64,000 nt of DNA from Hydrogenophaga sp. (GCF_019264445.1 NZ_JAHVAB010000084.1:62001-126000); one strand, 5' to 3'. Numbered from the stretch's first letter, positions 1-9,087 are shown. The notes: generated by a model from the sequence alone, not told the origin. Program-made: numbers and translations.

Positions 1-228
1 GGCGGGTGGATGTTCTGTTGGCATGCTTACCGAAAAAACGTCGATTTCAATCACCTCCCGCGTGATCCGCATCACGACCCAGGGCTCGGTGACAGCAGGC
101 GCATCCGTGGGGTCAAGGTTGACATCGATGGGGATCCTGCGCTTCACTTCGCCAGTCTGGTTTTCGGCTGACGGCGTCTCATCTTGAAGGGAATCGATCC
201 ATGGACCGACGGGAATTTGTGGAGGCAT
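1..228. other. Left-edge stretch with two competing partial reading frames
   Basis: The left edge cuts whatever gene lies here. On the plus strand a frame is open from base 1 to a TGA ending at 171 and would encode the last 56 residues of a protein rich in His, Arg and Trp. On the minus strand a frame opens at an ATG at 228-226 and stays open to base 1, giving at least 75 residues of ordinary composition with acidic and hydrophobic stretches. The minus frame would overlap the start of the divergent Rieske gene by 28 bases, which is unusual. I recognise neither product and third-position GC does not separate them, so no gene is called. Confidence 0.3.
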
Positions 229-917
229 GTGCGTTGGGTAGCGGTTCACTGGCCGCCACACTGACGGGCACTGCCTGGGGCGCAGACGCCAAGCCCCGCG
301 CCTACCAGCGCGCGCTGCTGCTCGACGAGCTGGGCCAGCCGCTCAAGGCGAGCAACCTCAAGGCCCAGACCAACTACGTTTTTCACTACCCCTTTGAGGC
401 CACGCCCGTGTTCTTGCTGGACCTGGGCAAAGCGGCGGTCGCCACCCCGCTGCAGACGCGCGACAAGCAGAATTACCAGTGGCCCGGTGGCGTCGGCCCC
501 AAGCGCAGCCTCGTCGCGTTTTCAGCCATCTGCGCCCACAAGCTGGTGTACCCCACGAAAGACCTGAGCTTCATCAGCTTTCGCAAAGGCGCAGCCACCA
601 ACCCGCAAACGCCCAGCAAGGGCAGTGACCTGATTCACTGCTGTGCCGACCACAGCCAGTACGACCCGGCCCGCGGCGCGCAGGTGCTCAACGGGCCCGC
701 CGAGCAGCCGCTGTGTGCGGTGCTGATCGAGCACGATGCACGCAGCGACACGCTGACTGCGACAGGCACCTTGGGCGGAGAACTGTTTGACGACTTCTTC
801 AAGAAGTACGAGATGAAGCTCAGCCTGGAAGTGGGGCCCAACGCCCGCCAGACCGTCGCCCGCCAGACCGTGGTGCGCGAGCTGGATCGCTTCTGCCGCA
901 ACCCCGTGCGGTGCTGA
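201..917 (+). CDS. Tat-exported Rieske-type [2Fe-2S] protein
   Basis: This 238-residue protein begins with a twin-arginine type leader (RREF at residues 3-6, then a hydrophobic stretch and an Ala-rich cut region near residue 30), so it is probably folded in the cytoplasm and exported. Cluster ligands of Rieske spacing are visible: Cys111-x-His113 and Cys148-x-x-His151, the second within CCADHSQYDP. The two ligand pairs are farther apart than in classical Rieske domains, and Cys147 adds an extra cysteine. A GAAGGG Shine-Dalgarno lies 5' of the ATG. The likely role is periplasmic electron transfer; the partner enzyme is not in view. It converges on the aminotransferase gene with a gap of 34 bases. 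Confidence 0.75.
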   Translation: MDRREFVEACALGSGSLAATLTGTAWGADAKPRAYQRALLLDELGQPLKASNLKAQTNYVFHYPFEATPVFLLDLGKAAVATPLQTRDKQNYQWPGGVGPKRSLVAFSAICAHKLVYPTKDLSFISFRKGAATNPQTPSKGSDLIHCCADHSQYDPARGAQVLNGPAEQPLCAVLIEHDARSDTLTATGTLGGELFDDFFKKYEMKLSLEVGPNARQTVARQTVVRELDRFCRNPVRC

Positions 918-951
918 GCCCTCAGGCGGCGCCGCTGGATCGCGGTACGAC

Positions 952-2130
952 TCAGAGCCGTGAGAGTCGCTTGAGCGCTTCGCGCAGGGTGTCGTCCTTC
1001 TTCGCGAAGCAAAAGCGCACGACGCGCTGGTCAAAGCCGTCGCCATAAAAGGCCGAGAGCGGGATGGCGGCCACGCCCATCTCGCGCGTGAGCCACTGGC
1101 AGAAATCGCCTTCAGGCAGGTCGCGCTCGGGCACGGCCAAGCTGGAGATGTCCACGCACTGGAAGTACGTGCCCTGGCCGGGCAGCAACCGAAAACGCGT
1201 GGCGGCCAGGCCTTCGCGGAACAGGTCGCGCTTTCGCTGGTAGAAAGCCGCGAGTTCGACGTAGGGCGCCGGGTTGTCCATGTAGCTCGCGAGCGCGTGC
1301 TGCATCGGGGTGTTCACGGTGAACACATTGAACTGGTGCACCTTGCGGAATTCGGCCGTGAGCGCCGCAGGCGCCACCACCGTACCGACCTTCCAGCCCG
1401 TGACGTGGTACGTCTTGCCAAAGCTGCTGACGATGAAAGCGCGCGCGGCAAGGCCCGGATAGCGAGCCACACTCTGGTGCACCTGGCCGTCAAACACCAT
1501 GTGCTCGTAGACCTCGTCGCTGATCAGCAGCACATCGGTGGGCGCCAGCAGGTCTTGCAGTTGCTGCATGTCCGCTGCGCTCCAGACCATGCCGCTGGGG
1601 TTGTGCGGGCTGTTGATGATCAGGGCGCGCGTGCGCGGCGTGATGGCGCTGGCGATGCGGTCGAAGTCGGGCCGGAAGCTGCCCGGGGTGAGCGGCACGC
1701 GCACCGCCACGCCACCGGCCAGCTCAATGTTGGGTACGTAGCTGTCGTAGCACGGCTCCAGCACGACGACCTCGTCGCCCGGCTGTACCACCGACAGGAT
1801 GGCGGTGAGGATGGCTTGCGTGGCACCGGCCGTGACGGTGATCTCGGTGTTCGCATCGCAAGCCAGGCCGTACAGGGCTTGCATCTTGGCCGCCATGGCC
1901 TGGCGCAGCGCGGGCACACCCGGCATGGGCGGGTACTGGTTGTGACCCGCCTGCATGGCACGGGTCACGGCATTCACGAGGGCTGGATCACAGTCGAAAT
2001 CAGGAAAACCCTGTCCGAGGTTGACGGCGCCATGCTCGGCGGCCAGCGCCGACATGACCGTGAAGATCGTGGTGCCGACCTTGGGCAACCGGGAGGTGAG
2101 GGCGGGTGTTCGAGGCAATGGGGGGTTCAT
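952..2130 (-). CDS. Class I/II PLP aminotransferase (methionine aminotransferase-like)
   Basis: A 392-residue fold-type I PLP enzyme. The N-terminal part has the LGQGFPDF motif shared by kynurenine, glutamine and methionine aminotransferases. Further on are SDEVYEHM, which holds the Asp and Tyr that contact PLP, and SSFGKTYHVTGWK with the Schiff-base lysine. Length and motifs fit the YbdL-type methionine aminotransferase group, which transaminates aromatic amino acids and methionine. It starts 4 bases after the cysB stop and so is probably the last gene of the leftward lptF-lptG-cbiX-cysB run. Next to a cysteine regulon activator, a role in sulfur amino acid salvage is plausible but inferred. 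Confidence 0.85.
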   Translation of the reverse strand: MNPPLPRTPALTSRLPKVGTTIFTVMSALAAEHGAVNLGQGFPDFDCDPALVNAVTRAMQAGHNQYPPMPGVPALRQAMAAKMQALYGLACDANTEITVTAGATQAILTAILSVVQPGDEVVVLEPCYDSYVPNIELAGGVAVRVPLTPGSFRPDFDRIASAITPRTRALIINSPHNPSGMVWSAADMQQLQDLLAPTDVLLISDEVYEHMVFDGQVHQSVARYPGLAARAFIVSSFGKTYHVTGWKVGTVVAPAALTAEFRKVHQFNVFTVNTPMQHALASYMDNPAPYVELAAFYQRKRDLFREGLAATRFRLLPGQGTYFQCVDISSLAVPERDLPEGDFCQWLTREMGVAAIPLSAFYGDGFDQRVVRFCFAKKDDTLREALKRLSRL

Positions 2131-2134
2131 GGGA

Positions 2135-3079
2135 TCACAGCTCGTAGTCGTCAGGCGTGCCGCTCATGGCGCGCAGGATCAGGTCGCGCGAGAGCCGGTC
2201 GCTCAGCAGTTCGGCAAAACGCAGCACGAAGTGGCGCAGGTAGGTGCCCCGCTTGAAGGCGACCCGGGCCAGGTTGTGGCCAAACAGCTGCGCGGCGGGG
2301 CGCGCCACGAGATCGGGCGTGAGGTTCTCGCCCTGCATGGCCATTTCAGCCACGATGCCCACGCCCATGCCGAGCTTGACGTAGGTCTTGATGACGTCCG
2401 AGTCGATGGCCTCGAGCACGATGTTGGGCTGCAGGTGGCGCAGGGCAAAGGCCTGGTCGATGCGGGTGCGGCCCGTGAAGCTGGGGTGGTAGGTGATCAG
2501 GGGCACCTGCGCCAGGTCGTCCAGCGTGATGCGCTCGCGCTCGAGCAGGGGGTGGTCAAACGGCAGCACCAGGACGTGTTGCCATTCGTAGCAGGGCAGC
2601 GTGACAAGTTCCGGGTAGTTCACCAGCGATTCGGTGGCCATGCCGATCTCTGCCACCTCTTCCATCAGCATCTTGGCGACCTGGTCGGGCGAGCCCTGGT
2701 GCAGGCTGATGCCGACCTTGGGGTAGGCCTGGCGCAGCGCAGCGACGGGCCCTGGCAGCACGTATCGCGCCTGGGTGTGTGTGGTAGCGATCGAGAGCGT
2801 GCCGCTGTCTTGCGCGGAGTACTGCTCGCCGATGCGTTTGAGGTTGTTCACCTCGCGCAAGATGATGTCGATGCTCTTGAGCACCTGCTGCCCCGGCTCA
2901 GTCACGCGCTTGATGCGTTTGCCGTGGCGCGCAAAGATCTCGATGCCGAGCTCGTCTTCCAGTTCGATGATGGCCTTGGACACGCCGGGCTGCGAAGTGT
3001 GCAGCGCCTTGGCCGCCTCGGTGAGGTTCAGGTTGCGGCGCACGGCCTCCTGCACAAAACGAAACTGGTGCAGGTTCAT
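2135..3079 (-). CDS. cysB: CysB-type LysR transcriptional regulator of sulfur assimilation
   Basis: A 314-residue LysR-family regulator. Residues 1-60 form a winged helix-turn-helix (MNLHQFRFVQEAVRR, LTEAAKALHTSQPGVSKAI), followed by a linker helix and a two-lobed effector domain with TTHTQARYVLP, which is typical of CysB/Cbl proteins. CysB activates sulfate uptake and reduction genes and senses N- or O-acetylserine. Its start overlaps the stop of the upstream sirohydrochlorin chelatase-like gene by 4 bases (ATGA), so the two are translationally coupled. This makes biological sense because siroheme is the cofactor of assimilatory sulfite reductase. Confidence 0.88.
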   Translation of the reverse strand: MNLHQFRFVQEAVRRNLNLTEAAKALHTSQPGVSKAIIELEDELGIEIFARHGKRIKRVTEPGQQVLKSIDIILREVNNLKRIGEQYSAQDSGTLSIATTHTQARYVLPGPVAALRQAYPKVGISLHQGSPDQVAKMLMEEVAEIGMATESLVNYPELVTLPCYEWQHVLVLPFDHPLLERERITLDDLAQVPLITYHPSFTGRTRIDQAFALRHLQPNIVLEAIDSDVIKTYVKLGMGVGIVAEMAMQGENLTPDLVARPAAQLFGHNLARVAFKRGTYLRHFVLRFAELLSDRLSRDLILRAMSGTPDDYEL

Positions 3080-3441
3080 GGGGTGGTCTCCAGCGCAATC
3101 TGCGCAAGCAGCGCGGTCAGCCGCGGGTCTTCGCCAGCGGTCGGCAGCTTCTCAAACGTGACTTGGGGGTGCTCGGCGGTGAGCTCGGCCATGAGCACGG
3201 GCAGGTCTTCGCGCGCGTGCTTGCCCATGCCGAAGAACAAGGGCAACACGCGCACGCGGGTGGCCCCGCGTTGCACCAGCTCGCGTGCCGCCGTGGCCAG
3301 GTCGGGCTCACACAGTTCGAGGTAGGCGCACGACACCACCGCCTGGCCATCGCTCAGGGCGATCTGTTCGGCCACGGACTCGACGGGCAGGCGCCACAGC
3401 GGGTCGCGCGATCCGTGGGCAAAAACGATCACTCCCAGCAT
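3076..3441 (-). CDS. Short CbiX/SirB-like sirohydrochlorin chelatase
   Basis: A 121-residue single-domain protein with the class II chelatase signature: VIVFAHGSRD at the N-terminus, where the His binds metal, and LPLFFGMGKHAREDLP near residue 85, which carries the second His. This size matches short CbiX proteins that insert Co or Fe into sirohydrochlorin as dimers. Placed immediately upstream of and overlapping cysB, it most likely supplies siroheme for sulfite reductase. The metal specificity cannot be read from the sequence. Confidence 0.8.
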   Translation of the reverse strand: MLGVIVFAHGSRDPLWRLPVESVAEQIALSDGQAVVSCAYLELCEPDLATAARELVQRGATRVRVLPLFFGMGKHAREDLPVLMAELTAEHPQVTFEKLPTAGEDPRLTALLAQIALETTP

Positions 3442-3448
3442 GAATGTC

Positions 3449-4567
3449 CTACCTTCGCAGCACCAGCCACCCGAAAGCGCCCAGTGAAAAAACCGAATAG
3501 ATCAACGCCGGCGATGCCGCCGCCACCCAGGGTTGCCACTGGTTGAGGTTGCCGATGTAGCCGAAGACGTTGTTGAGCAGGAAGAAGCTGATGCCGATCA
3601 TCACGCCACCGAACACATAGCCCGTGATGCTTCCCGAGCGAAAGTGCAGGTAGGCAAACGGCAGCGCCAGCACCACCATCACCAGGCAGCTGAGGGGGTA
3701 GAAAACCTTGCGCCAGAACTCGATTTCGTACCGCTGCGCGGTCTGGCCGTTGGCTTCGAGGTGGCTGATGTAGCCAAACAGATCGGCTGTTCGCATCCGC
3801 TCGGGTTTGAGCAGAGCGACAGACACCATCTCGGCATTGATGCCGCTGGGCCAGCGGAAGCTGTCGGGTGCACTGCGCTGGATGCGGCCGGACGCCAGAC
3901 CCGCCGCGTCAAACTCGCGCCGCTGCACCTGGCGCAACGTCCAGGAATCGTCTGCTTCGATCTGACCCGTCTCGGCGTGCATGGTCGACACCAGAAAGCC
4001 CTGGTTGTTGAACTCGAAGATGCGCACGTTGCCCAGCTCGCCCTGGGGCGACATGGAGCCGACGTTGACCGAGAAGTTGCTGTACGGCTGCTTTTCCTTG
4101 AGCCACGCGCCCGTCTGCCCGAGGCTGATGTTCCCCTGGTAACGGGCCTTGAGCAGTTGCGCGGTCTTGTCCGACAGCGGGGACAAGTAGTCGCCGATGG
4201 CGAAGGTCAGTGCGACAAAGACGACACCCAGACCCAGCAGCATGCGCAGCGCGCGCCACGGCCCAAGCCCGCTCGTTCGCAGGATGGTGTACTCAGACCC
4301 TTGCGCCAGCCGGGCCAGCACGAACACGGAGCCGATCAGAACGGCAATCGGCAGCAGCTCATAGATGCGGCTCGGCATGAGCAAGGCCACGTAGAGCAGG
4401 GCGTGGGGCACTTCGTAGACCAGCGTTGGGTCCAGCGCCGAGGCTTTGCCCAGGGCGGGCAGCTCATCGACAAAATCAAAAAAGAAAAACAGCGACAGGA
4501 ACGCCAGCAGCACGAACGCCACCGCCGCGAACACCTCGCCATAGATCAGACGGCGAATGGTTCTCAC
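3449..4567 (-). CDS. lptG: LPS export ABC transporter permease LptG
   Basis: A 372-residue inner-membrane protein of the LptF/LptG (YjgP/YjgQ) family. There are three hydrophobic segments in the first 130 residues, a large periplasmic beta-jellyroll middle domain, and three more transmembrane segments near the C-terminus. With LptF and the LptB ATPase (not in this window) it extracts lipopolysaccharide from the inner membrane and passes it to LptC. Its start overlaps the lptF stop by 4 bases, the standard lptFG arrangement. It marks the organism as an LPS-bearing Gram-negative. Confidence 0.92.
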   Translation of the reverse strand: MRTIRRLIYGEVFAAVAFVLLAFLSLFFFFDFVDELPALGKASALDPTLVYEVPHALLYVALLMPSRIYELLPIAVLIGSVFVLARLAQGSEYTILRTSGLGPWRALRMLLGLGVVFVALTFAIGDYLSPLSDKTAQLLKARYQGNISLGQTGAWLKEKQPYSNFSVNVGSMSPQGELGNVRIFEFNNQGFLVSTMHAETGQIEADDSWTLRQVQRREFDAAGLASGRIQRSAPDSFRWPSGINAEMVSVALLKPERMRTADLFGYISHLEANGQTAQRYEIEFWRKVFYPLSCLVMVVLALPFAYLHFRSGSITGYVFGGVMIGISFFLLNNVFGYIGNLNQWQPWVAAASPALIYSVFSLGAFGWLVLRR

Positions 4568-5685
4568 GCGCGCGCTCCTTGTGCAACAGGCCGCGATGTG
4601 CGCCGGGCACTGATCAGGCCGCGCAGGCTGACGTTGTAGTGCCGCTTCAAGAACCAGAGCAGAGTCATCGCAAAAACGCCCCCGTGCAGGACGAACATGT
4701 ACCCGGCCAGACTGAAGAGGCCGCTGGCCACCCAGCTCTGGCCGAGGTTGAGCAAGTTGTAATAGAAAACGAAGGCGAACAAGGTGAAGAACAGGTTGCC
4801 GCCGCGACCCGCCCGCGGGTTGCCGGTGGTGGTGGCCACGGCAATCAGCACGAAGTTCATGGCCGTGAACGCCATGCCGATGCGCCAGCCCAGCTCCCCC
4901 AGGTTGGCGCGGCTGGGCTCGCGTATCAGGGTCAAGCTGGAGCGCGCCTTGAGTGCCTCGCCTCGTTCGCTGATGGCCGAAGAACCAATCTGCGTACCGT
5001 ACTCCTCGAACTCGCTCACCCGCAGGCTGCTCTGGTCTGCGGCAGCCTCCAGCCGCTGGCCGTTGTTGAGCATCAGGAATTGCTTTTCATCCAGCCACTC
5101 GATTCGCCCCGACCGTGCGGAGGTCACGGTCTCCCGGCCGTCGTTTTCGGTGCTGGAGATGAAAATGTTGCGCCCCTCGGTGCCGTCGGCGGTGTCCTTG
5201 TCAATGAAAAATACGCGGCGTCCGCTCGACGACTCCTGAAACTGCCCGGGCGCCACGCGCTCCAGATCGCCCCGGCGTTCGAAGCGGTCGCGCAAGCTGT
5301 CGGTCTGCTGGTTGGCCCAGGGCCACACAAAGAACACCATGAGCGTGATCGCCAGCAGGATCGGCCACGAAAAGCGCATCACCGGGCCGAGAAATCCCCC
5401 GAGCGAGCGGCCGCTGGAGAACCAGATGATCATTTCGCTGTCGCGGTACATGCGCGACAGCGTGAACACGATGGCGATGAAGAGCGCCAGCGTGAGGATG
5501 GTGGGCATGCGGCCAATGACGGTGTAGCCCAGCACCAGCGCGATCTCCTGCGGGTCGACGCTGCCACGGGACGCCAGGCCGAGCGTGCGAATCAGCAGCA
5601 TGGTCAGCACGATCGTGAAGAGCACCACCAGGGTGGCGCCGAAACTGCGGGCCAGCTCTTTGCGAATGGAAGAATGGAATAACAT
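4564..5685 (-). CDS. lptF: LPS export ABC transporter permease LptF
   Basis: A 373-residue permease partner of LptG with the same layout of three TM helices, a periplasmic domain and three TM helices. The start is placed at the ATG at 5685, giving MLFHSSIRKELARSF, the usual LptF beginning. A longer open frame running to 5880 was rejected because it crosses the pepA start and its extra residues are low-complexity Ser/Arg/Ala. The gene is divergent from pepA across only 25 bases, so the promoters must overlap the coding ends or each other, as is common for this conserved gene pair. Confidence 0.93.
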   Translation of the reverse strand: MLFHSSIRKELARSFGATLVVLFTIVLTMLLIRTLGLASRGSVDPQEIALVLGYTVIGRMPTILTLALFIAIVFTLSRMYRDSEMIIWFSSGRSLGGFLGPVMRFSWPILLAITLMVFFVWPWANQQTDSLRDRFERRGDLERVAPGQFQESSSGRRVFFIDKDTADGTEGRNIFISSTENDGRETVTSARSGRIEWLDEKQFLMLNNGQRLEAAADQSSLRVSEFEEYGTQIGSSAISERGEALKARSSLTLIREPSRANLGELGWRIGMAFTAMNFVLIAVATTTGNPRAGRGGNLFFTLFAFVFYYNLLNLGQSWVASGLFSLAGYMFVLHGGVFAMTLLWFLKRHYNVSLRGLISARRTSRPVAQGARA

Positions 5686-5710
5686 CGATCGAGAACAGGA
5701 AAACACGATT

Positions 5711-7228
5711 ATGGACTTCGAACTCAAATCCCTTTCTCCCACGCAGGCCGCGGCGCTGTCGGTCGATGCGCTGCTGGTTCTGGTCCCTGATGCGAAGCCC
5801 GCCAAGCCGTCGGGTGATGCCCTGTCCGATCTGGTGGCGAGTGCCACCCGGCAGGGCGATCTGGAGGTCGGTTTGGGCAAACAGCTGGCGTGTTACCGGC
5901 CGGCGGGCGTCAAGGCGGCACGTGTCGTGCTGGTGCGCTCGGGCGACGGCGCTGCGGTGTCGGTGCGCAAGGCGGTGAGCGCGGGAATGGCCGCGCTCAA
6001 GCAGCCGGGTGTCAAAAAGATCGGTCTGGTACTGAGCTTGCTCGATGCCGGGAACGACAGTGTGCGTGCCGCCGTGTCAGCCTGTGCGGAGGCGACGTAC
6101 GTCTACACGACCACCAAACCCAGTGCCAAAGCCAGGGCGTTGCAGCAGGTGACCGTGGGTGTGAGCGACGCGGCTGCCGTGCGAGACGGCTTTGACGTCG
6201 GTCGCGCGCAGGTGACGGGTGTGGAGTTCGCGAAGGAATGGGCCAACCGGCCGGCCAACCATGCGACGCCGACAATGCTCGCCGAGGCGGCGCGCAAGCT
6301 GGGTCGAAAGCCCGGCATCAAGACGGAGGTGCTCGGCCCCAAGCAGGTCGAGGCATTGGGCATGGGCTCGTTTCTTGCCGTGGCCAAAGGCTCTGCGGAG
6401 CCGCTGCGCTTCATCGTCATGCACTACAGCGGCGCAGCCAAAAGCAGCGCGCCCGTGGTGCTGGTGGGAAAGGGCATCACGTTTGACACAGGTGGCATCT
6501 CCATCAAGCCCGCCCCTGAAATGGACGAAATGAAGTTCGACATGGGTGGGGCTGCCAGCGTGCTGGGCACTTTCGCCGCGCTGGCCGAACTCAAGCCCGC
6601 CATCAACGTGGTGGGACTCATCCCCAGTTGCGAAAACATGCCCGACGGCCTGGCCGTGAAGCCTGGCGACGTGGTCACCAGCATGAGCGGGCAGACCATT
6701 GAAATTCTCAACACCGATGCCGAGGGGCGCCTGATCCTGTGCGACGCATTGACCTATGCATCGCGTTTCAAGCCCCGCAGCGTGGTGGACATCGCGACAC
6801 TCACGGGTGCGTGCGTCATCGCACTGGGTGGTGTGCGCTCCGGTTTGTTCTCGACGCGAGACGATCTGGCTCAGGCGCTGCAGCAAGCAGGAGAAACCGC
6901 GCAGGACCCGTGCTGGCGGTTGCCGCTGGACGACGAGTACGGTGAAGGACTCAAATCCAACTTTGCCGACATGGGCAACGTGGCCGGGCGGGCTGGTGGG
7001 GCCATCACCGCGGCGAAGTTCCTGCAGAAGTTCACGGCCGATCTGCCATGGGCGCACCTGGACATCGCTGGCACCGCCTGGAAGAGCGGGGCGGCCAAGG
7101 GTTCCACGGGCCGGCCGGTGCCATTGCTGCTTCAGTATTTGATCGATCAGGCTGCGGTCCTGGCGGCTGCAGGCCAGGCAGCGCCGGCGGGCAAAGCCCA
7201 TCGTGCGGCTCGCCCAGCCAAAGCCTGA
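5711..7228 (+). CDS. pepA: Cytosol (leucyl) aminopeptidase PepA
   Basis: A 505-residue M17 metallopeptidase. The C-terminal catalytic half has the two-metal site motifs VGKGITFDTGG, KFDMGGAAS and NTDAEGRL, the last being the M17 signature. The N-terminal half is the hexamerisation and DNA-binding domain. PepA trims N-terminal residues from peptides, and in some bacteria it is also a DNA-binding architectural protein for plasmid resolution and gene control. The start at 5711 was chosen over an open frame from 5585 because that extension lies inside divergent lptF and MDFELKSL is the expected N-terminus. Confidence 0.95.
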   Translation: MDFELKSLSPTQAAALSVDALLVLVPDAKPAKPSGDALSDLVASATRQGDLEVGLGKQLACYRPAGVKAARVVLVRSGDGAAVSVRKAVSAGMAALKQPGVKKIGLVLSLLDAGNDSVRAAVSACAEATYVYTTTKPSAKARALQQVTVGVSDAAAVRDGFDVGRAQVTGVEFAKEWANRPANHATPTMLAEAARKLGRKPGIKTEVLGPKQVEALGMGSFLAVAKGSAEPLRFIVMHYSGAAKSSAPVVLVGKGITFDTGGISIKPAPEMDEMKFDMGGAASVLGTFAALAELKPAINVVGLIPSCENMPDGLAVKPGDVVTSMSGQTIEILNTDAEGRLILCDALTYASRFKPRSVVDIATLTGACVIALGGVRSGLFSTRDDLAQALQQAGETAQDPCWRLPLDDEYGEGLKSNFADMGNVAGRAGGAITAAKFLQKFTADLPWAHLDIAGTAWKSGAAKGSTGRPVPLLLQYLIDQAAVLAAAGQAAPAGKAHRAARPAKA

Positions 7229-7241
7229 TCACGCCTGCGCA

Positions 7242-7676
7242 ATGACGGAAGTGGCTTTTCATTTCAATGCGCCCGACAAGCTCGGGTACGCGTGTCGTCT
7301 GTTGCGCAAGGCGTATCTTCGCGGAGCCCGCGTTGTGGCGTTGGTGGATGAGGCCGATCGGGCGGCGCTGGACAGCGCGCTCTGGACGCAAGTGGTGGGC
7401 GAGTTCGTGCCGCACAGCGGCCCGGGCGATCCACCCCACGTGCAGACACGTTCTCCCATCCACATCGCTTCCGATGGGGCGGCGCAGAACGGCGCGACCG
7501 TTTTGGTCAACCTGCGTGCCGAGGTGCCACCCGGCTTCGAGCGGTACGCGCGCGTGATCGAGGTGGTGACGGTGGACGCTGCCGATCGCGGCAATGCGCG
7601 CGAGCGCTGGAAGCACTACAAGGCGCAGGGGATCGAGCCTCAGCGGCATGACCTGCAGCTGGCACCGCAGGACTAG
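7242..7676 (+). CDS. holC: DNA polymerase III chi subunit
   Basis: A 144-residue protein starting MTEVAFHFNAPDK and containing YACRLLRKAY and PHVQTRSPIHI, all typical of HolC. Chi binds psi in the clamp loader and contacts the C-terminal tail of SSB, linking the replisome to single-stranded DNA. It starts 13 bases after pepA, the conserved pepA-holC order. The start was taken at 7242 instead of an in-frame upstream ATG at 7203, which overlaps the pepA end. Confidence 0.9.
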   Translation: MTEVAFHFNAPDKLGYACRLLRKAYLRGARVVALVDEADRAALDSALWTQVVGEFVPHSGPGDPPHVQTRSPIHIASDGAAQNGATVLVNLRAEVPPGFERYARVIEVVTVDAADRGNARERWKHYKAQGIEPQRHDLQLAPQD

Positions 7677-7880
7677 TCTTTCAATTTGTCGTGTCGTCGC
7701 GCGGGGTATGTGCCTCGCTTATGGGGCATTCAACGGCGTGATGTGCCTTGGGAAAACCCTTGAACGCCCCTGTGGGCGGGGCGGTGCGCGGAATCCGCTG
7801 GTTTTTTGGAGTATCTTTATGGGCGTGGAGAAAAAAAGTTCCCTCCGCATTCCAACCTCTCATCCTTTCCGAGGAAAACC
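7677..7880 (+). promoter_or_regulatory. livJ upstream region
   Basis: This 204-base gap between holC and the substrate-binding lipoprotein gene must carry the livJ promoter. A G/C-rich inverted repeat (CGCCCC then GGGGCG-like bases, about 7765-7782) is followed by a T-rich stretch around 7801-7820. I could not assign a convincing -35/-10 pair. GAGGAAAACC just before 7881 is a good ribosome binding site. Confidence 0.35.
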
Positions 7881-9065
7881 ATGCAACTGAACATCAAACT
7901 GGCCGTCATCGCGGCGGCTGTCGCTCTTGCCGCTTGCGGCAAAAAAGAAGAGGCTGCTCCTGCTGCCGCGCCTGCAGCTGCTCCAGCGCCTGCCGCCCAG
8001 GTCATCAAGATCGGTCACGTTGGCCCGACCAGCGGCGCCATCGCCCACCTCGGCAAGGACAATGAGAACGGTGCCAAGATGGCCATCGAAGAACTCAACG
8101 CGGCAGGCCTGACCATCGGTGGCGCGCCCGTGAAGTTCGAGCTGCTCGCCGAAGACGACGCAGCGGATCCGAAGCAAGGCACCGCTGCTGCCACCAAGCT
8201 GGTGGACGCCAAGGTGGCCGGTGTGATTGGTCACCTGAACTCGGGCACGACCATCCCTGCTTCGCAGATCTACAACGACGCTGGCATCCCCCAGATTTCT
8301 CCTTCCGCGACCAACCCCAAGTACACCCGCCAGGGCTACGCAGGCGCGTTCCGTGTGGTGGCTGACGACGTGCACCTCGGTGGCACGCTCGGCAAGTACG
8401 CCGTGGAAACCCTCAAGGCACAGAGCGTGGCCGTCATCGACGACCGCACCGCTTATGGCCAAGGCGTGGCTGACGAGTTCGAAAAGGGCGTGGTTGCCGC
8501 CGGCGGCAAAGTGGTCGGACGCGAGTTCACCAACGACAAGGCCACCGACTTCAACGCCATCCTGACCACCCTGAAGGCCAAGAAGCCCGACGTGGTGTTC
8601 TTCGGCGGCATGGACGCCGTTGCCGGCCCGATGCTCAAGCAGATGAAGCAGCTGGGCATCAAGGCCAAGTTCATGGGCGGTGACGGCATCTGCTCCAGCG
8701 AGCTGCCGAAGCTGGCTGCTGATGGCCTGGCCGATGACCAGGTGTTCTGCGCCGAAGCCGGTGGTGTCGAAGGCGAGCAAAAGGAAGGCATGGACAAGTT
8801 CCGTGCTGACTTCAAGGCCAAGTTCGGTGCCGACGTGCAGGTGTACGCACCTTACGTGTACGACGCTGTGAAGGTCATGGCCAACGCCATGGTCACCGCA
8901 GGCTCCGCCGATCCCAAGGTCTACCTGCCTGCTCTGAAGGCCACCAACTACAAGGGTGTGACCGGCAACATCGCTTTCGACGAAAAAGGCGACATCAAGA
9001 ACGGCGCGTTGACGCTCATGACCTACAAGGCTGGCGCTCGCACCACTCTGGCCGTGATCCGCTGA
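7881..9065 (+). CDS. livJ: Branched-chain amino acid ABC transporter substrate-binding lipoprotein
   Basis: A 394-residue periplasmic binding protein of the type I (LivJ) fold. The N-terminus has a lipobox (ALAAC, Cys at residue 19), so it is probably lipid-anchored, which differs from E. coli LivJ. The mature start is an Ala/Pro-rich tether, then IKIGHVGPTSG and the two-domain ligand fold with DDRTAYGQG and FFGGMDAV. An upstream in-frame start at 7806 was rejected because it would bury the signal peptide. A strong rho-independent terminator follows, and no permease or ATPase gene adjoins it here, so the permease partners must be elsewhere. Ligand specificity is inferred from family. Confidence 0.88.
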   Translation: MQLNIKLAVIAAAVALAACGKKEEAAPAAAPAAAPAPAAQVIKIGHVGPTSGAIAHLGKDNENGAKMAIEELNAAGLTIGGAPVKFELLAEDDAADPKQGTAAATKLVDAKVAGVIGHLNSGTTIPASQIYNDAGIPQISPSATNPKYTRQGYAGAFRVVADDVHLGGTLGKYAVETLKAQSVAVIDDRTAYGQGVADEFEKGVVAAGGKVVGREFTNDKATDFNAILTTLKAKKPDVVFFGGMDAVAGPMLKQMKQLGIKAKFMGGDGICSSELPKLAADGLADDQVFCAEAGGVEGEQKEGMDKFRADFKAKFGADVQVYAPYVYDAVKVMANAMVTAGSADPKVYLPALKATNYKGVTGNIAFDEKGDIKNGALTLMTYKAGARTTLAVIR

Positions 9066-9087
9066 TCCAGCCACTTGCTCCTTATTG

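Noticed and set aside
4426-5682. 418-residue plus-strand frame opposite lptF
   Set aside because: It lies opposite the clear LptF membrane protein and is rich in Arg, Gln and His, typical of antisense translation.
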